Source: an uncultured SAR86 cluster bacterium (GTDB lineage Bacteria; Pseudomonadota; Gammaproteobacteria; Magnimaribacterales; Magnimaribacteraceae). Taken from it: a stretch of DNA of 64,000 nt. The position numbers were made by a program, and so were the translations under genes. The stretch is taken from NCBI GenBank assembly GCA_937773605.1, contig CALJVP010000002.1, positions 62,001 to 126,000 of the forward strand, given 5' to 3'. The notes below the pieces were generated by a model. The model did no database searches. It saw only the letters and a list, made by a program, of their open reading frames with translations, and had not been told where the DNA came from. The stretch's first letter is position 1. Every line of letters starts with the position of its first letter. Of this stretch, positions 35,156-44,516 are shown piece after piece.

Positions 35156-36460
35156 TTAATACTTATCTAATATGGGTGACCAAGCTGGCTCTCTAGCCCC
35201 TCCAGAAGCCGAGGGCAATATAAATTTAGTCTTTCCATTAATGGTCACTCCTGCCAAAACATCTGTGTCAGCGATTTTATCTTTTGTAGCATAAATAATT
35301 ACATTCCCATTGGGTGAGACTGATGGAGATTCATCTAGAAAAGTATCTGTAAGTATAGAAATCTTACCCGTTTTTAGGTTGTGTAAGGCTATGTGGAATA
35401 CTCCTTTTTTCCTGTGCACGTAAATTATTTTTTTTCCATCCGGAAGATATCTGGCTCTTGCATTATAGGTACCTTCAAATGTCTTTCTCTTAACTCTCAT
35501 CGAAGAAACATTTAATTCATATATTTGAGGCGATCCGCTTCTGTTAGAAGTAAAAATTAAAGATTTACCATTTGGAGACCAGTCTGGTTCTGTGTCGATA
35601 CCATAATGGTCTGTTAATTGTCTCCAGTTGTTATTTTTTAAATCATACAAATATAAATCAGGGTTTCCACCTTTTGAAAGCACTGCCGCCAAGGATTTTC
35701 CATCGGGAGACCAAGAAGGAGAACTGTTTATACCTTTTTCATGTTTAAGAGCTCGCCTATTACCGGTAGATAGCTCTTGTGTGTATATTCTGGAAGTTCC
35801 TTCTTCAAAGGAAACATAGGCTATCTGCTTACCGTCAGGAGACCAATCAGGAGAAAGTATTGGCTGGCTGGATAAAAATAAAGACAGGTCTCCCTCTCCA
35901 TTAATATCAGTGATTCTTAAATCGTAACTTTCTTTATTTGCTGCTGGCTTATCAACATAAGCAATTCTCGTTGAAAAGATTCCAGGTATGCCATTAATTT
36001 TTTCATAGATTCTATCGCTTATATTATGACCTATTCTATTGAGAGATTTTAGGGAACCCATCATTATAGCTTTGTGAACATTCTTTTGCCTTGAGACATC
36101 TAATATCGAATAAGAAATATTCACTTCTCCCTCTGTCTCTGATTTCAGAACTGAACCCACTATTAAGTAATCTACTTTAAGTAGTCTCCAATCCCTATAA
36201 GAAACCTCTTCTTCTAAAGTTGGATAGCTCAACATGTCCTCGGGGCTTAATACAGAGAACTCAGCAAAAGATTCCAAATCCTTTTTAACAATTTCATGAA
36301 GATAGAGAGGGGGAGCTTGCTCAAGAGTCCATTCAAAGGGAACCATTGCAACTTTAATGGGTTCGTCTGTTCCACCTGTTATTTCTATTCTTAGTTGAGA
36401 ATAAAAATAAGAACTTGAAAAAATTAGAAGGGATAAAATAATCTTATTTAAAAACTTCAT
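35156..36460 (-). CDS. tolB: Tol-Pal system protein TolB
   Basis: A 434-residue periplasmic protein: signal peptide, an N-terminal domain (about 25-170) and a six-bladed propeller with repeated SPDWSPDGKQIAYVSF, SPSWSPDGKSLA and EPDWSPNGKSLIFTSN blades. It binds Pal and TolA. The segment after the signal peptide (RIEITGGTDEPIKVAMVPF) is the TolB opening pattern. It follows tolA by 7 bases. Confidence 0.96.
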   Translation of the reverse strand: MKFLNKIILSLLIFSSSYFYSQLRIEITGGTDEPIKVAMVPFEWTLEQAPPLYLHEIVKKDLESFAEFSVLSPEDMLSYPTLEEEVSYRDWRLLKVDYLIVGSVLKSETEGEVNISYSILDVSRQKNVHKAIMMGSLKSLNRIGHNISDRIYEKINGIPGIFSTRIAYVDKPAANKESYDLRITDINGEGDLSLFLSSQPILSPDWSPDGKQIAYVSFEEGTSRIYTQELSTGNRRALKHEKGINSSPSWSPDGKSLAAVLSKGGNPDLYLYDLKNNNWRQLTDHYGIDTEPDWSPNGKSLIFTSNRSGSPQIYELNVSSMRVKRKTFEGTYNARARYLPDGKKIIYVHRKKGVFHIALHNLKTGKISILTDTFLDESPSVSPNGNVIIYATKDKIADTDVLAGVTINGKTKFILPSASGGAREPAWSPILDKY

Positions 36461-36467
36461 TCCTTCA

Positions 36468-37076
36468 TTACGGTTTAAAGATTAGAGTGAAGTTTCTAAA
36501 ATTATCATCAAATAATTTTGCTGACATAGATAAATTTTCAAATTTGTTAACCCTGGCAACTGCAATTAACGCCGAGCGATCAAAAGCTTCATTTCCGCTT
36601 GGTCTCTTAATTTTGACATCCAGTATTTCTCCTGTTGGTACTAAAGAAAGTACTAGCTCGACACTCAACCCTTCAGGAACGATCGGTTTTTTCCACACTG
36701 CCCTTATCTGTTCTTCGATGATGGAAGAGAAGATTAAAATTCTATTTTTTTCGTTTAAATTTATTTTCTTTTCTTTGACAATAGTGGGCCTGGCAGTCTT
36801 ACTTTTTAGAATAAGAATCTCCTGACTCGGCTTTAAAACCATCTCATTGATATCTACTTGAGCTTTTGATTCTGGGGTAACTTCATTAATGACAATTCTT
36901 CTATATTCTTTTTTAGATATTGATGCCGGTTGTTCAAAGACCAGATAAGCAGGTATTGGGGCTGAGTATTCAGCTTGAAAATCCAATAAATCTATATTTA
37001 GAATATTGGATAAGGATAAAACCAACCCCATGTGAATTAATAATGAAATGAAGAATCCTGCAAAAAGATTCTGCAT
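36468..37076 (-). CDS. tolA: Short TolA-like protein
   Basis: A 202-residue protein: one N-terminal transmembrane helix (about 5-25, containing the SxxxH-like face FISLLIHMGLVLSLS), a linker of only about 90 residues and a C-terminal TolA/TonB-like domain (about 115-200, EEQIRAVWKKPIVPEGLSVE and RPSGNEAFDRSALIAV). E. coli TolA is 421 residues with a long Ala/Lys-rich helix; that part is absent here. Position between tolR and tolB makes the assignment firm. It passes force from TolQR to TolB-Pal, and a short linker implies a narrower periplasmic reach or a different geometry. Confidence 0.88.
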   Translation of the reverse strand: MQNLFAGFFISLLIHMGLVLSLSNILNIDLLDFQAEYSAPIPAYLVFEQPASISKKEYRRIVINEVTPESKAQVDINEMVLKPSQEILILKSKTARPTIVKEKKINLNEKNRILIFSSIIEEQIRAVWKKPIVPEGLSVELVLSLVPTGEILDVKIKRPSGNEAFDRSALIAVARVNKFENLSMSAKLFDDNFRNFTLIFKP

Positions 37077-37498
37077 TATTCTGATTTAGGAGGCTTAGTT
37101 ATTAGGCCTATATTTTTTGATCCTAGTTGTTGAAGAAGAGCCATTAAAGTCATAACTTTCTCGTATTTAACCTCTTCATCTCCTCTTATGACTACCTGCA
37201 TATTCTTGTCTGCTTTTAATATCTTCGAAATCTCTTGTGAAATCTCGTCAAGTGTCAAAGGCTGATTCCTTGTAGCATCTGTTTCTAAAAAGAAAGAGCC
37301 ATCAGATCTTACAGAAATAATGAGGGGTTCAGAATTCTCTACTGGAAGCGCATCAGATGATACTTCGGGTAAATTAACTGATATACCTTGAACCATCAAA
37401 GGAGCTGCCACCATAAAAATAACTAAAAGAACCAACATGACATCAATATAAGGAACTACATTGATATCTGAAATCAAGTTCCTTCTTCTCTTTAACAT
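37076..37498 (-). CDS. tolR: Tol-Pal system proton-channel subunit TolR
   Basis: A 140-residue ExbD/TolR protein. The single helix begins INVVPYIDVMLVLLVIFMVAAP with the conserved proton-path aspartate in YIDVML, followed by a periplasmic domain with VVIRGDEEVKYEKVMTLMALLQ. It couples the proton gradient to TolA movement together with TolQ. The end overlaps the tolA start by one base. Confidence 0.95.
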   Translation of the reverse strand: MLKRRRNLISDINVVPYIDVMLVLLVIFMVAAPLMVQGISVNLPEVSSDALPVENSEPLIISVRSDGSFFLETDATRNQPLTLDEISQEISKILKADKNMQVVIRGDEEVKYEKVMTLMALLQQLGSKNIGLITKPPKSE

Positions 37499-37503
37499 GC
37501 CTA

Positions 37504-38172
37504 TTACCTTGAGTGTATTTCTCTATGCAATACAGCTGCAAATTCATCCATAAAGCTTTCATAGCCCGACAAGAGGTAATCACTTTCAGATATGAAACGG
37601 TTGTAAGCTATAAGCGCTGGTATGGCAGCAAAAAGACCTATTGCTGTTGCGATTAGTGCTTCTGATATACCTGGAGCTACAGCAGCTAAAGTTGCTTGGT
37701 TTGCGCCTGCAAGTCCTCTGAAAGAGTTCATTATTCCCCACACGGTGCCAAATAAGCCTATATACGGACTAACTGAAGCCACAGTGGCTAAAAAAGGGAG
37801 ATGATTTTCAAGAAGCATCTGTTCTCTTGATAATGAAACTTTCATATTTCTTAAAACACTTTCCATAACAACTTCAGCTTCAAGGTCTTGTGAACTTAAC
37901 CTCTTGTAGTCGGTGTACCCCGATCTAAATATGCATTCAGCTCCAAAAGGAACGTGTTTTTCGTCATTACCTATTTCTAGAATTCTTTCAACTCCGAGGT
38001 CAGACCAAAAAAGGTCTTCAAAAGAAGATAAATTATCTTTTGATTTGCTGATAAAAATCCATCTTTCAAAGATAAACATCCACGATAAGATTGAAGCAAT
38101 AATTAATATAACTATTACTGATTTGACTACAAAACTAGCATTTAGAAAAAGAGTTAAGATTGAAGTGTCCAT
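37504..38172 (-). CDS. tolQ: Tol-Pal system proton-channel subunit TolQ
   Basis: A 222-residue ExbB/TolQ protein with three helices. SVSPYIGLFGTVWGIMNSFRGL and AVAPGISEALIATAIGLFAAIPA are the conserved channel helices carrying the pore threonines. Five subunits enclose the TolR dimer. It lies 5 bases before tolR and 5 after ybgC. Confidence 0.96.
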   Translation of the reverse strand: MDTSILTLFLNASFVVKSVIVILIIASILSWMFIFERWIFISKSKDNLSSFEDLFWSDLGVERILEIGNDEKHVPFGAECIFRSGYTDYKRLSSQDLEAEVVMESVLRNMKVSLSREQMLLENHLPFLATVASVSPYIGLFGTVWGIMNSFRGLAGANQATLAAVAPGISEALIATAIGLFAAIPALIAYNRFISESDYLLSGYESFMDEFAAVLHREIHSR

Positions 38173-38177
38173 AAATA

Positions 38178-38576
38178 TTAAAGTAAATTTCTCATTCTCG
38201 AATATAGCTCCTGAGGAAGCGGGTAAGGTGTAAAATTCTTACCATCAATACATCCGCATCTTATATCACCACTGCAAAGTAGCATATCATTTCGGTAAGC
38301 TTCTTGCTTAAAATCAAAAGTAACTTTACCCAGCTTGATAAGGCTTGTTTTAATTATTAACTCATCGTCAAGTCTGGCGGGTTTTTGAAGGATAAGGTTT
38401 AGATCTCTCACTATAAATATAGCTCCAGATTCCATAAGAGCTTTCTGTTCATAACCAGCTGTTCTTAGGAGTTCTGTTCTAGCTCTTTCAAAAAATTTAA
38501 GATAATTTGCATAATAAACAACACCTTGGGCATCGGTATCTTCATAATAAACTCTCAGTTTATATTTATGCATCAA
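38178..38576 (-). CDS. ybgC: Tol-Pal associated acyl-CoA thioesterase YbgC
   Basis: A 132-residue hot-dog-fold thioesterase with YYEDTDAQGVVYYANYLKFFERARTELLR, whose aspartate is catalytic in the 4-hydroxybenzoyl-CoA thioesterase family. It hydrolyses acyl-CoA or acyl-ACP, possibly in phospholipid metabolism, and is the standard first gene of the tol operon. The start overlaps the nuclease gene by 4 bases (ATGA). Confidence 0.95.
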   Translation of the reverse strand: MMHKYKLRVYYEDTDAQGVVYYANYLKFFERARTELLRTAGYEQKALMESGAIFIVRDLNLILQKPARLDDELIIKTSLIKLGKVTFDFKQEAYRNDMLLCSGDIRCGCIDGKNFTPYPLPQELYSRMRNLL

Positions 38577-38989
38577 TCCTCAAGGTCATGCTCTCTGATA
38601 TCATCCTTATAAAGCTCTTTTAGTAAAAAAATGAAATCATCCCAAAGTAAATCTGCATTAAAAGGTGAATCTAGATGCAGAGACGGATTTATTGCGCCAA
38701 GGGGAACTCTTACTTTAATAGGCCTCCTATCAAATTTGTAGACCAACGCAGGAATTCCTTTAGTTTTTGTAGCGTCTAAGACTTGTTGCCACCAAGCTTC
38801 TAAAGGCTCTGCCCCTGAAGCGTATCGCTTACATTCTATATACCATTGTCCTATCATCAGATCTGGAAGATGTTTTTCTCTTGTTTGTTCTAATATTCTT
38901 CTGATGTTTTTCTCTAAACCGAGATCAGCGGTGAGCAAATTCGCAATCTCTCTTTCAAAAGAAGCACCCTTATTTCTAGAATTAGCCAT
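38573..38989 (-). CDS. Phage-type PDDEXK nuclease (Holliday-junction-resolvase-like) at the ruvCAB site
   Basis: A 138-residue protein. The N-terminus NKGASFEREIANLLTADLG has the Sx(K/R)GxxxER pattern of Hjc-like resolvases. LEQTREKHLPDLMIGQWYIECKRY gives the PDDEXK catalytic set: E in FERE, D in PDL, E-x-K in IECK. The EAWWQQVLDATK...PALVYKFDRRPIKVRVPL end resembles small nucleases in phage replication modules. It sits between yebC (one-base overlap) and ybgC (four-base overlap), where relatives carry ruvC-ruvA-ruvB. I infer a non-orthologous replacement for RuvC, acting on recombination intermediates. A general phage-derived nuclease is the alternative. Confidence 0.75.
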   Translation of the reverse strand: MANSRNKGASFEREIANLLTADLGLEKNIRRILEQTREKHLPDLMIGQWYIECKRYASGAEPLEAWWQQVLDATKTKGIPALVYKFDRRPIKVRVPLGAINPSLHLDSPFNADLLWDDFIFLLKELYKDDIREHDLED

Positions 38990-39738
38990 TACGAATCTAA
39001 ATGCTCCATCATTTCATCAGGAAAATCAGCATTAGAATGAACACTTTGCGTATCATCCAAGTCTTCAAGAGCCTCTAGAAGTCTAAACACTTTCAAGGAA
39101 GTCTCTAGGTCTATGGATACTGCTGTCTCTGGCACTAAAGAGATTTCTGAATCTATCAATTCAATGGAATTATCTAAAAGCACTCTTCGTACATTCTCAT
39201 AATCTTCTGGCAAGGTTGAAATTGATATTAAACCTTCATTGCTAACCTCGATATCTTCCGCACCAGAGTCTATAGCCAACTCAACGATTAATTCTTCATC
39301 CTTACTGGAAGTAATTTGAATCATTCCTTTTTTTATAAAGAGGTAAGCAACGGAACCTGTTGTGCCCAAGTTACCACCTGCTTTGGTAAATGCATGCCTA
39401 ACCTCGGCCACTGTGCGATTATTATTATCAGTCATGGATTCAACTAATATGGCAATTCCACCTGGGCCATACCCTTCAAAAGAAACTTCTTCAAGATTTT
39501 CGCCATCTTCTCCCCCTGACCCTCTTTGAACTGCTCGTTCTATGGTGTCTTTTGTCATATTTGCAGCTAAGGCCTTGTCTATTGCAGTCCTGAGCCTAGG
39601 GTTGTCATCAGGCACTCCTCCACCTAATTTGGCGGAAACGGTGATCTCTCTAATTAAGACTGAGAAGACCTTTCCTCTCTTAGCATCTTGGCGGCCCTTT
39701 CTATGCTTTATGTTGGCCCATTTAGAGTGTCCAGCCAC
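38989..39738 (-). CDS. yebC: YebC/PmpR family protein
   Basis: A 249-residue protein starting MAGHSKWANIKHRKGRQDAKRGK, the strict YebC signature, with GYGPGGIAILVESMTDNNNRT in the middle domain. YebC proteins have been described both as DNA-binding regulators and as ribosome-associated translation factors. Standard length. It starts exactly at the aspS stop and is followed by the nuclease gene instead of ruvC. Confidence 0.96.
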   Translation of the reverse strand: MAGHSKWANIKHRKGRQDAKRGKVFSVLIREITVSAKLGGGVPDDNPRLRTAIDKALAANMTKDTIERAVQRGSGGEDGENLEEVSFEGYGPGGIAILVESMTDNNNRTVAEVRHAFTKAGGNLGTTGSVAYLFIKKGMIQITSSKDEELIVELAIDSGAEDIEVSNEGLISISTLPEDYENVRRVLLDNSIELIDSEISLVPETAVSIDLETSLKVFRLLEALEDLDDTQSVHSNADFPDEMMEHLDS

Positions 39739-41517
39739 TTAAGTCTCCTTGTTTAGATCTTGAACCTTTAAATTCAATTCATTTAGTTGCTCAAAAGACG
39801 CTGCACCAGGTGCATCAGTCATCAAGCAAGAAGCAGACTGTGTTTTAGGAAACGCTATAACGTCTCTTATGGAATCTGACTTCGTCATTAACATTATCAT
39901 TCTGTCAAATCCAATAGCTAAACCAGCGTGAGGAGGACACCCATGCTGAAGAGCAGACGTTAAGAATCCAAACTTTTCTTGGGCCTCCTCGTGATCAATG
40001 TCTAAAATCTTAAGAACCTCAGATTGCATTTCATGATCATGTATTCTGACGGAGCCACCACCAAGCTCAGTCCCATTCAAAACCACATCATATGCATCAG
40101 TTAAGGCCAAGAGGGGGTTGTCTTTTAATTCTTCAATAGAACACCTAGGAGCGGTGAAAGGATGATGCAACGGAGTTATTTGTCCTGAACTTGCTATCTC
40201 AAACATAGGAAAATCCACAACCCAACAAGGCGCCCACTCTGAAACTAATAAATCCAAATCTTTAGCTACGAGATCTCTTAAAGCTGACAAAGAATCGTTT
40301 ACCACCTTTCGTTTACCGGCTCCAAAGAAAATAATATCTCCTTTTTTTGCTTCTAAAGTAATTAAAATTTGATTGATAATATTTTCATCAATAAATTTTA
40401 TGATTGGTGATTGGAGCCCTTCTTTTCCTTTGGAAGGGTCTTCAACCCTTATATAAGCCAAACCTTTTGCTCCGAATGTTCCTACAAAATCCGTGTAATC
40501 ATCTATTTGTTTTCTAGAAAGAGACTCACCCTTCGGAACACGAAGCGCTGCTATCCTACTTTCATCTGAGTTAGCTGGCTCACTAAAAACCTTAAAGTCT
40601 GAATCAATAAATAAATCTTTTACCTCTATAAACTCTAAAGGGTTTCTTAAATCTGGCTTATCTGTGCCGTATTTTTCTATTGCTTCTGCATAAGTTAAAT
40701 GTGGAAATTCTCCTAAATCAACATTCATAGTCTCTTTGAAAGTCTTAGAAATCATTCTTGTAACTAATTCGATTATGTCATTGGCCTCAACAAAAGCACT
40801 TTCTAAATCTATCTGGGTAAATTCTGGCTGTCTATCTGCTCTTAAGTCTTCGTCTCTAAAGCATCTAGCAAATTGATAGTATTTTTCAAATCCTGAAGCC
40901 ATAAGGGTTTGTTTAAATAATTGAGGAGATTGAGGTAATGCAAAGAAAGAGCCAGGGTAAGTTCTGCTTGGGACAAGATAATCTCTTGCTCCTTCAGGAG
41001 TTGCTTTAGTTAATAGAGGAGTTTCTATCTCTAGAAAGTTTTCATCGTTCAAAAAATTTCTTAAAGAATGAGATACTTTTGCCCTTAGTCTTAGTTTGGC
41101 CTGCATAGCATCTCTTCTAAGGTCCAAAAACCTATATTTTAGTCTTGTCTCTTCTCCAACAGAGGTATATTCATCGAGCTGAAAAGGCAAAGCTAGTGAA
41201 TTATTTAATATGGTTAAGCCTGAAGCATTTATTTCAATTTCTCCAGATAAAAGGTCTGGGTTTATGGTCCCTTCCGGTCTTTCTTGCACAGTACCCATAG
41301 ACAATAAGACAAATTCAGACCTACAAGTCTCTGCCAAGCTAAATGAGTCTTTGTTATCTGGATTATAAACAACCTGAACTAAGCCTGTTTCATCTCTAAT
41401 ATCAAAGAAAATAACACCGCCATGATCTCGCCTTCTATGGATCCATCCGGCTATTGCAACTTCTTGACCTATATTTTTTTTATCAATTGACCCGCAATAA
41501 TGAGTTCTAAATGTCAT
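39739..41517 (-). CDS. aspS: Aspartyl-tRNA synthetase
   Basis: A 592-residue class IIb synthetase: N-terminal OB-fold anticodon domain ([19 protein letters not shown]), motif 2 region [20 protein letters not shown], a GAD insertion domain (about 285-420) and motif 3 [13 protein letters not shown]. The C-terminal [22 protein letters not shown] segment is the bacterial-type signature. It charges tRNA-Asp, and tRNA-Asn too if Asn-tRNA is made by amidation. It is transcribed into yebC. Confidence 0.97.
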   Translation of the reverse strand: MTFRTHYCGSIDKKNIGQEVAIAGWIHRRRDHGGVIFFDIRDETGLVQVVYNPDNKDSFSLAETCRSEFVLLSMGTVQERPEGTINPDLLSGEIEINASGLTILNNSLALPFQLDEYTSVGEETRLKYRFLDLRRDAMQAKLRLRAKVSHSLRNFLNDENFLEIETPLLTKATPEGARDYLVPSRTYPGSFFALPQSPQLFKQTLMASGFEKYYQFARCFRDEDLRADRQPEFTQIDLESAFVEANDIIELVTRMISKTFKETMNVDLGEFPHLTYAEAIEKYGTDKPDLRNPLEFIEVKDLFIDSDFKVFSEPANSDESRIAALRVPKGESLSRKQIDDYTDFVGTFGAKGLAYIRVEDPSKGKEGLQSPIIKFIDENIINQILITLEAKKGDIIFFGAGKRKVVNDSLSALRDLVAKDLDLLVSEWAPCWVVDFPMFEIASSGQITPLHHPFTAPRCSIEELKDNPLLALTDAYDVVLNGTELGGGSVRIHDHEMQSEVLKILDIDHEEAQEKFGFLTSALQHGCPPHAGLAIGFDRMIMLMTKSDSIRDVIAFPKTQSASCLMTDAPGAASFEQLNELNLKVQDLNKET

Positions 41518-41531
41518 AACTTAAACCTTAC

Positions 41532-41816
41532 TTATTTTGATGAGTCTGATTTGACAGGCTCATCTTTAGTTGTCTTCTTATTTTCAGTTCCATTAACCGT
41601 GCTTTGATTATCATTATCACTCTTAGCAATATTCTTTTTATTTCCAGTTTTAAAATCAGTTTCATACCAGCCCGTTCCCTTTAGCCTAAAATTAGGAGCG
41701 GTTGGAACTTGCTTTAAATCAGGATGATCTGACTTATAAGCATCGAGTTCAGATATACGCATTTGTAATTCAAACACTTCTTCTGTTTTTTTATTCTTAA
41801 AGATATAAGTAGGCAT
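41532..41816 (-). CDS. FmdB-family regulator relative lacking all zinc-ribbon cysteines
   Basis: 94 residues upstream of aspS, where gammaproteobacteria carry an FmdB zinc-ribbon gene. The second half (NFRLKGTGWYETDFKTGNKKN) matches FmdB, but the first half, normally with four cysteines, has none and reads MPTYIFKNKKTEEVFELQMRISELDAY. That looks more like the cysteine-free FmdB-like proteins of T4-type marine phages. The tail is polar and low in complexity. It could be a hybrid by recombination or an independently degenerated gene. Function unknown. Confidence 0.7.
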   Translation of the reverse strand: MPTYIFKNKKTEEVFELQMRISELDAYKSDHPDLKQVPTAPNFRLKGTGWYETDFKTGNKKNIAKSDNDNQSTVNGTENKKTTKDEPVKSDSSK

Positions 41817-41826
41817 TTTTTAGTAT

Positions 41827-41846
41827 TTTAAGTTTTCTAACTTAAA
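41827..41846 (-). promoter_or_regulatory. Perfect hairpin in the leader of the FmdB-like gene
   Basis: TTTAAGTT and AACTTAAA, eight-base perfect arms around a four-base loop, end 10 bases before the ATG. The gene has no recognisable ribosome site. It could be an RNA hairpin affecting translation or a dimeric operator. The stem is AT-only and therefore weak as RNA. Confidence 0.35.
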
Positions 41847-41959
41847 TAAAGTATATAAATCTTAAATTTGTTCAAATATTGAGTAATTATAGCAATATAA
41901 GCTTAATACCTTCTTAACTAATACCGATATGGTAATATTAATGAAAAACCAAGTTAACT

Positions 41960-43240
41960 ATGAAAACAAGCAACTTACTGCTCGCAACTCAAAGAGAAAA
42001 TCCTTCAGATGCGGAGACCGTTAGTCATCAGCTGATGATTAAAGCAGGTCTAATACGTCAAGTTGCAGCAGGTATTTATAACTGGCTTCCCACAGGTAAG
42101 AAGGTTTTGAGGAAGGTTGAAGAAATCATAAGAAAAGAAATGGACTCATCAGGTGCACAAGAAATACTTATGCCCATGGTCCAACCCACCTCGTTATGGG
42201 AAGAATCTGGAAGAATTCAACAATATGGAAAAGAATTATTAGTATTTCAAGATAGACATGAAAGGAGCTTTTGCTTAGGACCTACTCATGAAGAAGTAAT
42301 TACTGATCTATGTCGTAATGTTATTAAAAGTCATAGAGAACTTCCGATAACGCTTTACCAAATACAAACTAAATTTAGGGACGAAATAAGACCAAGATTT
42401 GGTGTTATGAGATCAAGAGAATTTATTATGAAAGATGCCTATTCATTTGATTTATCCCCGGAAGGCCTAGACAAAAGTTATTCAACCATGAAAGAAGCAT
42501 ATCTGAATATATTTCATAATCTGGGCCTGGAATATAGAATCGTAAAAGCTGACAGCGGTGCTATTGGAGGTTCAGACTCTGAAGAGTTTCATATACTTGC
42601 AGACTCGGGTGAAGATTTATTAGCATTTAGTGACTCTAGTGATTATGCCATCAATGCTGAGTTACTAGTTGAACTTCAGGATGAGCAAGACCCAAATTCA
42701 CTTGAAGGAAAACCCAGCCCTGATGGAAAAGGGAATCTACTATTAAAAAAAGGTATCGAAGTTGGCCATATTTTTAAGTTGGGAAGAAAATATTCAGAAA
42801 GCTTAAAGCTAAGGGTTCAAGGTGATGATGGAGACGTATATCCTGAGATGGGATGCTATGGTATTGGAGCGTCAAGAATAATTGCAGCTTCAATTGAACA
42901 AAATCATGACGAAAAAGGGATAATTTGGCCTAAGTCTTTGTGTCCATATGAAGTTGTTATAGTTGAAGCCAATCCTAAGAAAAAAGAAAGCATTAAAAAC
43001 ACCTGCGAAGAGGTCTATGAACTCCTAGCTTCAAATAATGTAGATGTGCTTTGGGACGACAGAGATAAAAGGCCAGGAGTTAAATTTACAGATATGGAAT
43101 TGATAGGTATTCCAATAATGATAATTATTGGCGATAAATCAACTGAAGATAATAAAGTTGAAATTAAAGTTAGGCTTGAGGAGAAAACAGAAAGAGTTTC
43201 CCCTCAAGACATTCTTCAGAAATTATCAGAAATTAGCTAA
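41960..43240 (+). CDS. proS: Prolyl-tRNA synthetase without the INS editing domain
   Basis: 426 residues against about 570 for typical gammaproteobacterial ProRS. The catalytic core is complete: motif 1 region [27 protein letters not shown]-like loop [11 protein letters not shown], motif 2 [27 protein letters not shown], motif 3 CYGIGASRI and the anticodon domain. Between motifs 2 and 3 (after [13 protein letters not shown]) only about 60 residues remain instead of the roughly 180-residue INS domain that removes Ala from tRNA-Pro. This is the short form common in alphaproteobacteria. It implies either trans-editing by a free-standing protein or tolerance of mischarging. The end overlaps the convergent thiolase by 8 bases. 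Confidence 0.95.
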   Translation: MKTSNLLLATQRENPSDAETVSHQLMIKAGLIRQVAAGIYNWLPTGKKVLRKVEEIIRKEMDSSGAQEILMPMVQPTSLWEESGRIQQYGKELLVFQDRHERSFCLGPTHEEVITDLCRNVIKSHRELPITLYQIQTKFRDEIRPRFGVMRSREFIMKDAYSFDLSPEGLDKSYSTMKEAYLNIFHNLGLEYRIVKADSGAIGGSDSEEFHILADSGEDLLAFSDSSDYAINAELLVELQDEQDPNSLEGKPSPDGKGNLLLKKGIEVGHIFKLGRKYSESLKLRVQGDDGDVYPEMGCYGIGASRIIAASIEQNHDEKGIIWPKSLCPYEVVIVEANPKKKESIKNTCEEVYELLASNNVDVLWDDRDKRPGVKFTDMELIGIPIMIIIGDKSTEDNKVEIKVRLEEKTERVSPQDILQKLSEIS

Positions 43241-44411
43241 GCCTTTCTATAATCATGGCGTTAGCTGTTCCGCCGCCTTCACATATAGCCTGTAATCCAT
43301 ACCTAGCTTCTCTTCTTTCTAGTTCATGTAGAAGAGTTGTCATCAATTTGGCACCTGTGCCGCCCAAGGGATGCCCAAGAGCCATTGCACCGCCATTAAC
43401 ATTGAGTTTTTCTAGGTCCGCTCCTAGTTCATGAGCCCATGCCAGAGGAACGGGAGCAAAAGCTTCGTTTACTTCATATAGATCAATGTCTTCTATAGAA
43501 AGATCAGCTTTATTAAGAACATTCTTAGAAGCAGGTATAGGGCCAGTTAACATGATAACTGGATCGTCACCTGCAAGTGCTAGAGCAATGATCTTAGCAC
43601 GAGGTTTAATGCCTAATTTTTTTAATCCAGCGTCATTAACTATCATAATGGCGGCTGCTCCATCACAAATCTGACTGGATGTTCCAGCTGTTAATACGCC
43701 ATCTTCAGAAAGAACATTTAAGCCTGATAAACTTTCTGGACTAGCATCAAATCTGATGCCTTCATCGACAGTTACCATTTCTTTTTCTCCAGAAGGTAAA
43801 TCTCCTTCCACTGGCACTATCTCTCTATCAAAATAACCTTCTTCAGTAGCATTAATTGCCTTTTGATGACTAGCAAAAGCAAAAGAATCTAATTGTTCTC
43901 TTGATAAGTTCCATCTATCAGCCATCATTTCTGCACCTGCAAATTGGCTAAATTGAACTCCAGGATATCTTTTAGTCATGCCTTTGCCATCAAAAGGTTG
44001 ACCATGGCCAGCTTTATAACTATCTACAATAGCTGCTCCAATTGGAACCTGACTCATGACTTCAACTCCACCAGCTATTACTATGTCTTGTGTTTCAGAC
44101 ATAACAGCTTGCGCTGCAAAATGTATAGCTTGCTGAGAAGAACCGCATTGTCTGTCTACAGTTGTTCCTGGAACAGATTCTGGTAATGACGAACCTAAAA
44201 CAGCATTTCTTGCAACATTACCTGACTGTGCACCAGCCTGACTTACGCAACCAAAGATAACATCATCTATTAATTCACCTTTAACTCCTGTCCTTTCTAC
44301 TAGTTCGTCTAAAACTAAGGCTCCTAAATCAGAAGGATGCCAACCACTTAATTTTCCATTTTTTCTTCCACCTGGCGTTCTTACCGCACCAACTATATAC
44401 GCATTTCCCAT
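43233..44411 (-). CDS. Acetyl-CoA acetyltransferase (thiolase)
   Basis: A 392-residue thiolase: nucleophilic cysteine in [23 protein letters not shown], histidine in [17 protein letters not shown] and the second cysteine in [14 protein letters not shown]. It forms or cleaves acetoacetyl-CoA or longer 3-ketoacyl-CoA. It stands alone after recA, where recX often lies, without other beta-oxidation genes beside it; the crotonase at 1762-2607 is the only related enzyme here. A GGAG ribosome site precedes the ATG. Confidence 0.9.
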   Translation of the reverse strand: MGNAYIVGAVRTPGGRKNGKLSGWHPSDLGALVLDELVERTGVKGELIDDVIFGCVSQAGAQSGNVARNAVLGSSLPESVPGTTVDRQCGSSQQAIHFAAQAVMSETQDIVIAGGVEVMSQVPIGAAIVDSYKAGHGQPFDGKGMTKRYPGVQFSQFAGAEMMADRWNLSREQLDSFAFASHQKAINATEEGYFDREIVPVEGDLPSGEKEMVTVDEGIRFDASPESLSGLNVLSEDGVLTAGTSSQICDGAAAIMIVNDAGLKKLGIKPRAKIIALALAGDDPVIMLTGPIPASKNVLNKADLSIEDIDLYEVNEAFAPVPLAWAHELGADLEKLNVNGGAMALGHPLGGTGAKLMTTLLHELERREARYGLQAICEGGGTANAMIIERLS

Positions 44412-44433
44412 TTTTTTTCTCCTTGTAATAAGA

Positions 44434-44462
44434 AAGCACCCTATCTTTACGAAAGGATGCTT
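44434..44462 (-). terminator. Possible recA terminator hairpin
   Basis: On the minus strand AAGCATCC pairs with GGGTGCTT (eight pairs, one G-T) around a 13-base loop and is followed by TTCTTATTA, a weak U-rich tail. It lies between recA and the thiolase. Sequence further upstream contains another perfect hairpin (44464-44482). Confidence 0.45.
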
Positions 44463-44463
44463 T

Positions 44464-44482
44464 TATAGGAGTTGATCCTATA
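44464..44482. repeat. Small perfect inverted repeat after recA
   Basis: TATAGGA and TCCTATA, seven-base perfect arms around a five-base loop, lie directly beside the possible recA terminator. No T run follows on either strand, so it is more likely an RNA-stabilising hairpin or part of a composite terminator than an intrinsic terminator by itself. Confidence 0.35.
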
Positions 44483-44516
44483 CTAAAAATAAGAAAAGAA
44501 AAACCCTATGAAATAT

